Shown here: piece by piece, positions 5,796-5,823 of the stretch | How positions within the stretch are numbered: the first letter of the stretch is position 1 | How the letters are laid out: each line of letters begins with the position of its first letter | Source of the DNA: Cytophagales bacterium | GTDB lineage: Bacteria > Bacteroidota > Bacteroidia > Cytophagales > UBA9547 | DNA: 5,823 bases | Assembly (NCBI GenBank): GCA_013298205.1 | Contig: JAAFJZ010000028.1 | Span: forward strand, 1-5,823 | Direction of reading: 5' to 3' | Translations under genes and position numbers: made by a program | Notes under the pieces: model-generated | What the model saw: only the letters and a program-made list of their open reading frames with translations | Databases searched by the model: none | What the model was told of the DNA's origin: nothing

Positions 5796-5823
5796 ATTTT
5801 GACATTTTGAAAAATTATTTTTG

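Overview
The window is strongly AT-rich and looks like a chromosomal segment from a member of the Bacteroidetes, most likely a flavobacterium. Evidence: a Bacteroidetes-type DUF2490 outer-membrane protein, a short-form IspH, an IS4-family transposase, no Shine-Dalgarno-like sequences before the starts, and two genes with a Bacteroidetes TAnnTTTG (-7) element just upstream of the ATG. This placement is inference from gene style, not from a marker gene.

Layout. Positions 1 to about 990 hold the right-hand part of a broken IS4-family insertion sequence. It runs off the left edge, keeps the DDE/YREK catalytic residues, and has lost its normal C-terminus. A DUF2490 outer-membrane protein lies on the minus strand (1107-1964). 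A 770-base, extremely AT-rich divergent gap follows (1965-2734). It is not empty: it contains a possible 48-codon small ORF, a 29-base perfect hairpin, a second hairpin with a purine loop, and a good plus-strand intrinsic terminator. Together these suggest a small unannotated transcript. At its right end is an 18-pair hairpin that spans both the ispH -7 element and the ispH start codon. ispH (2735-3625, +) encodes the last enzyme of the MEP isoprenoid pathway. Convergent to it is a solitary Fic-domain adenylyltransferase (3761-4522, -). Upstream of fic on the same strand is a secreted protein of unknown role (4758-5774, -) with a DxNxD-type loop and a GGCCWH motif.

The genes do not form an obvious pathway or operon. 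Orientations alternate, gaps are wide, and ispH and fic each seem to have their own promoter. No complete new multi-gene system is visible. The most interesting parts are the hairpin over the ispH promoter and start codon, and the structured, apparently transcribed segment at about 2298-2604.
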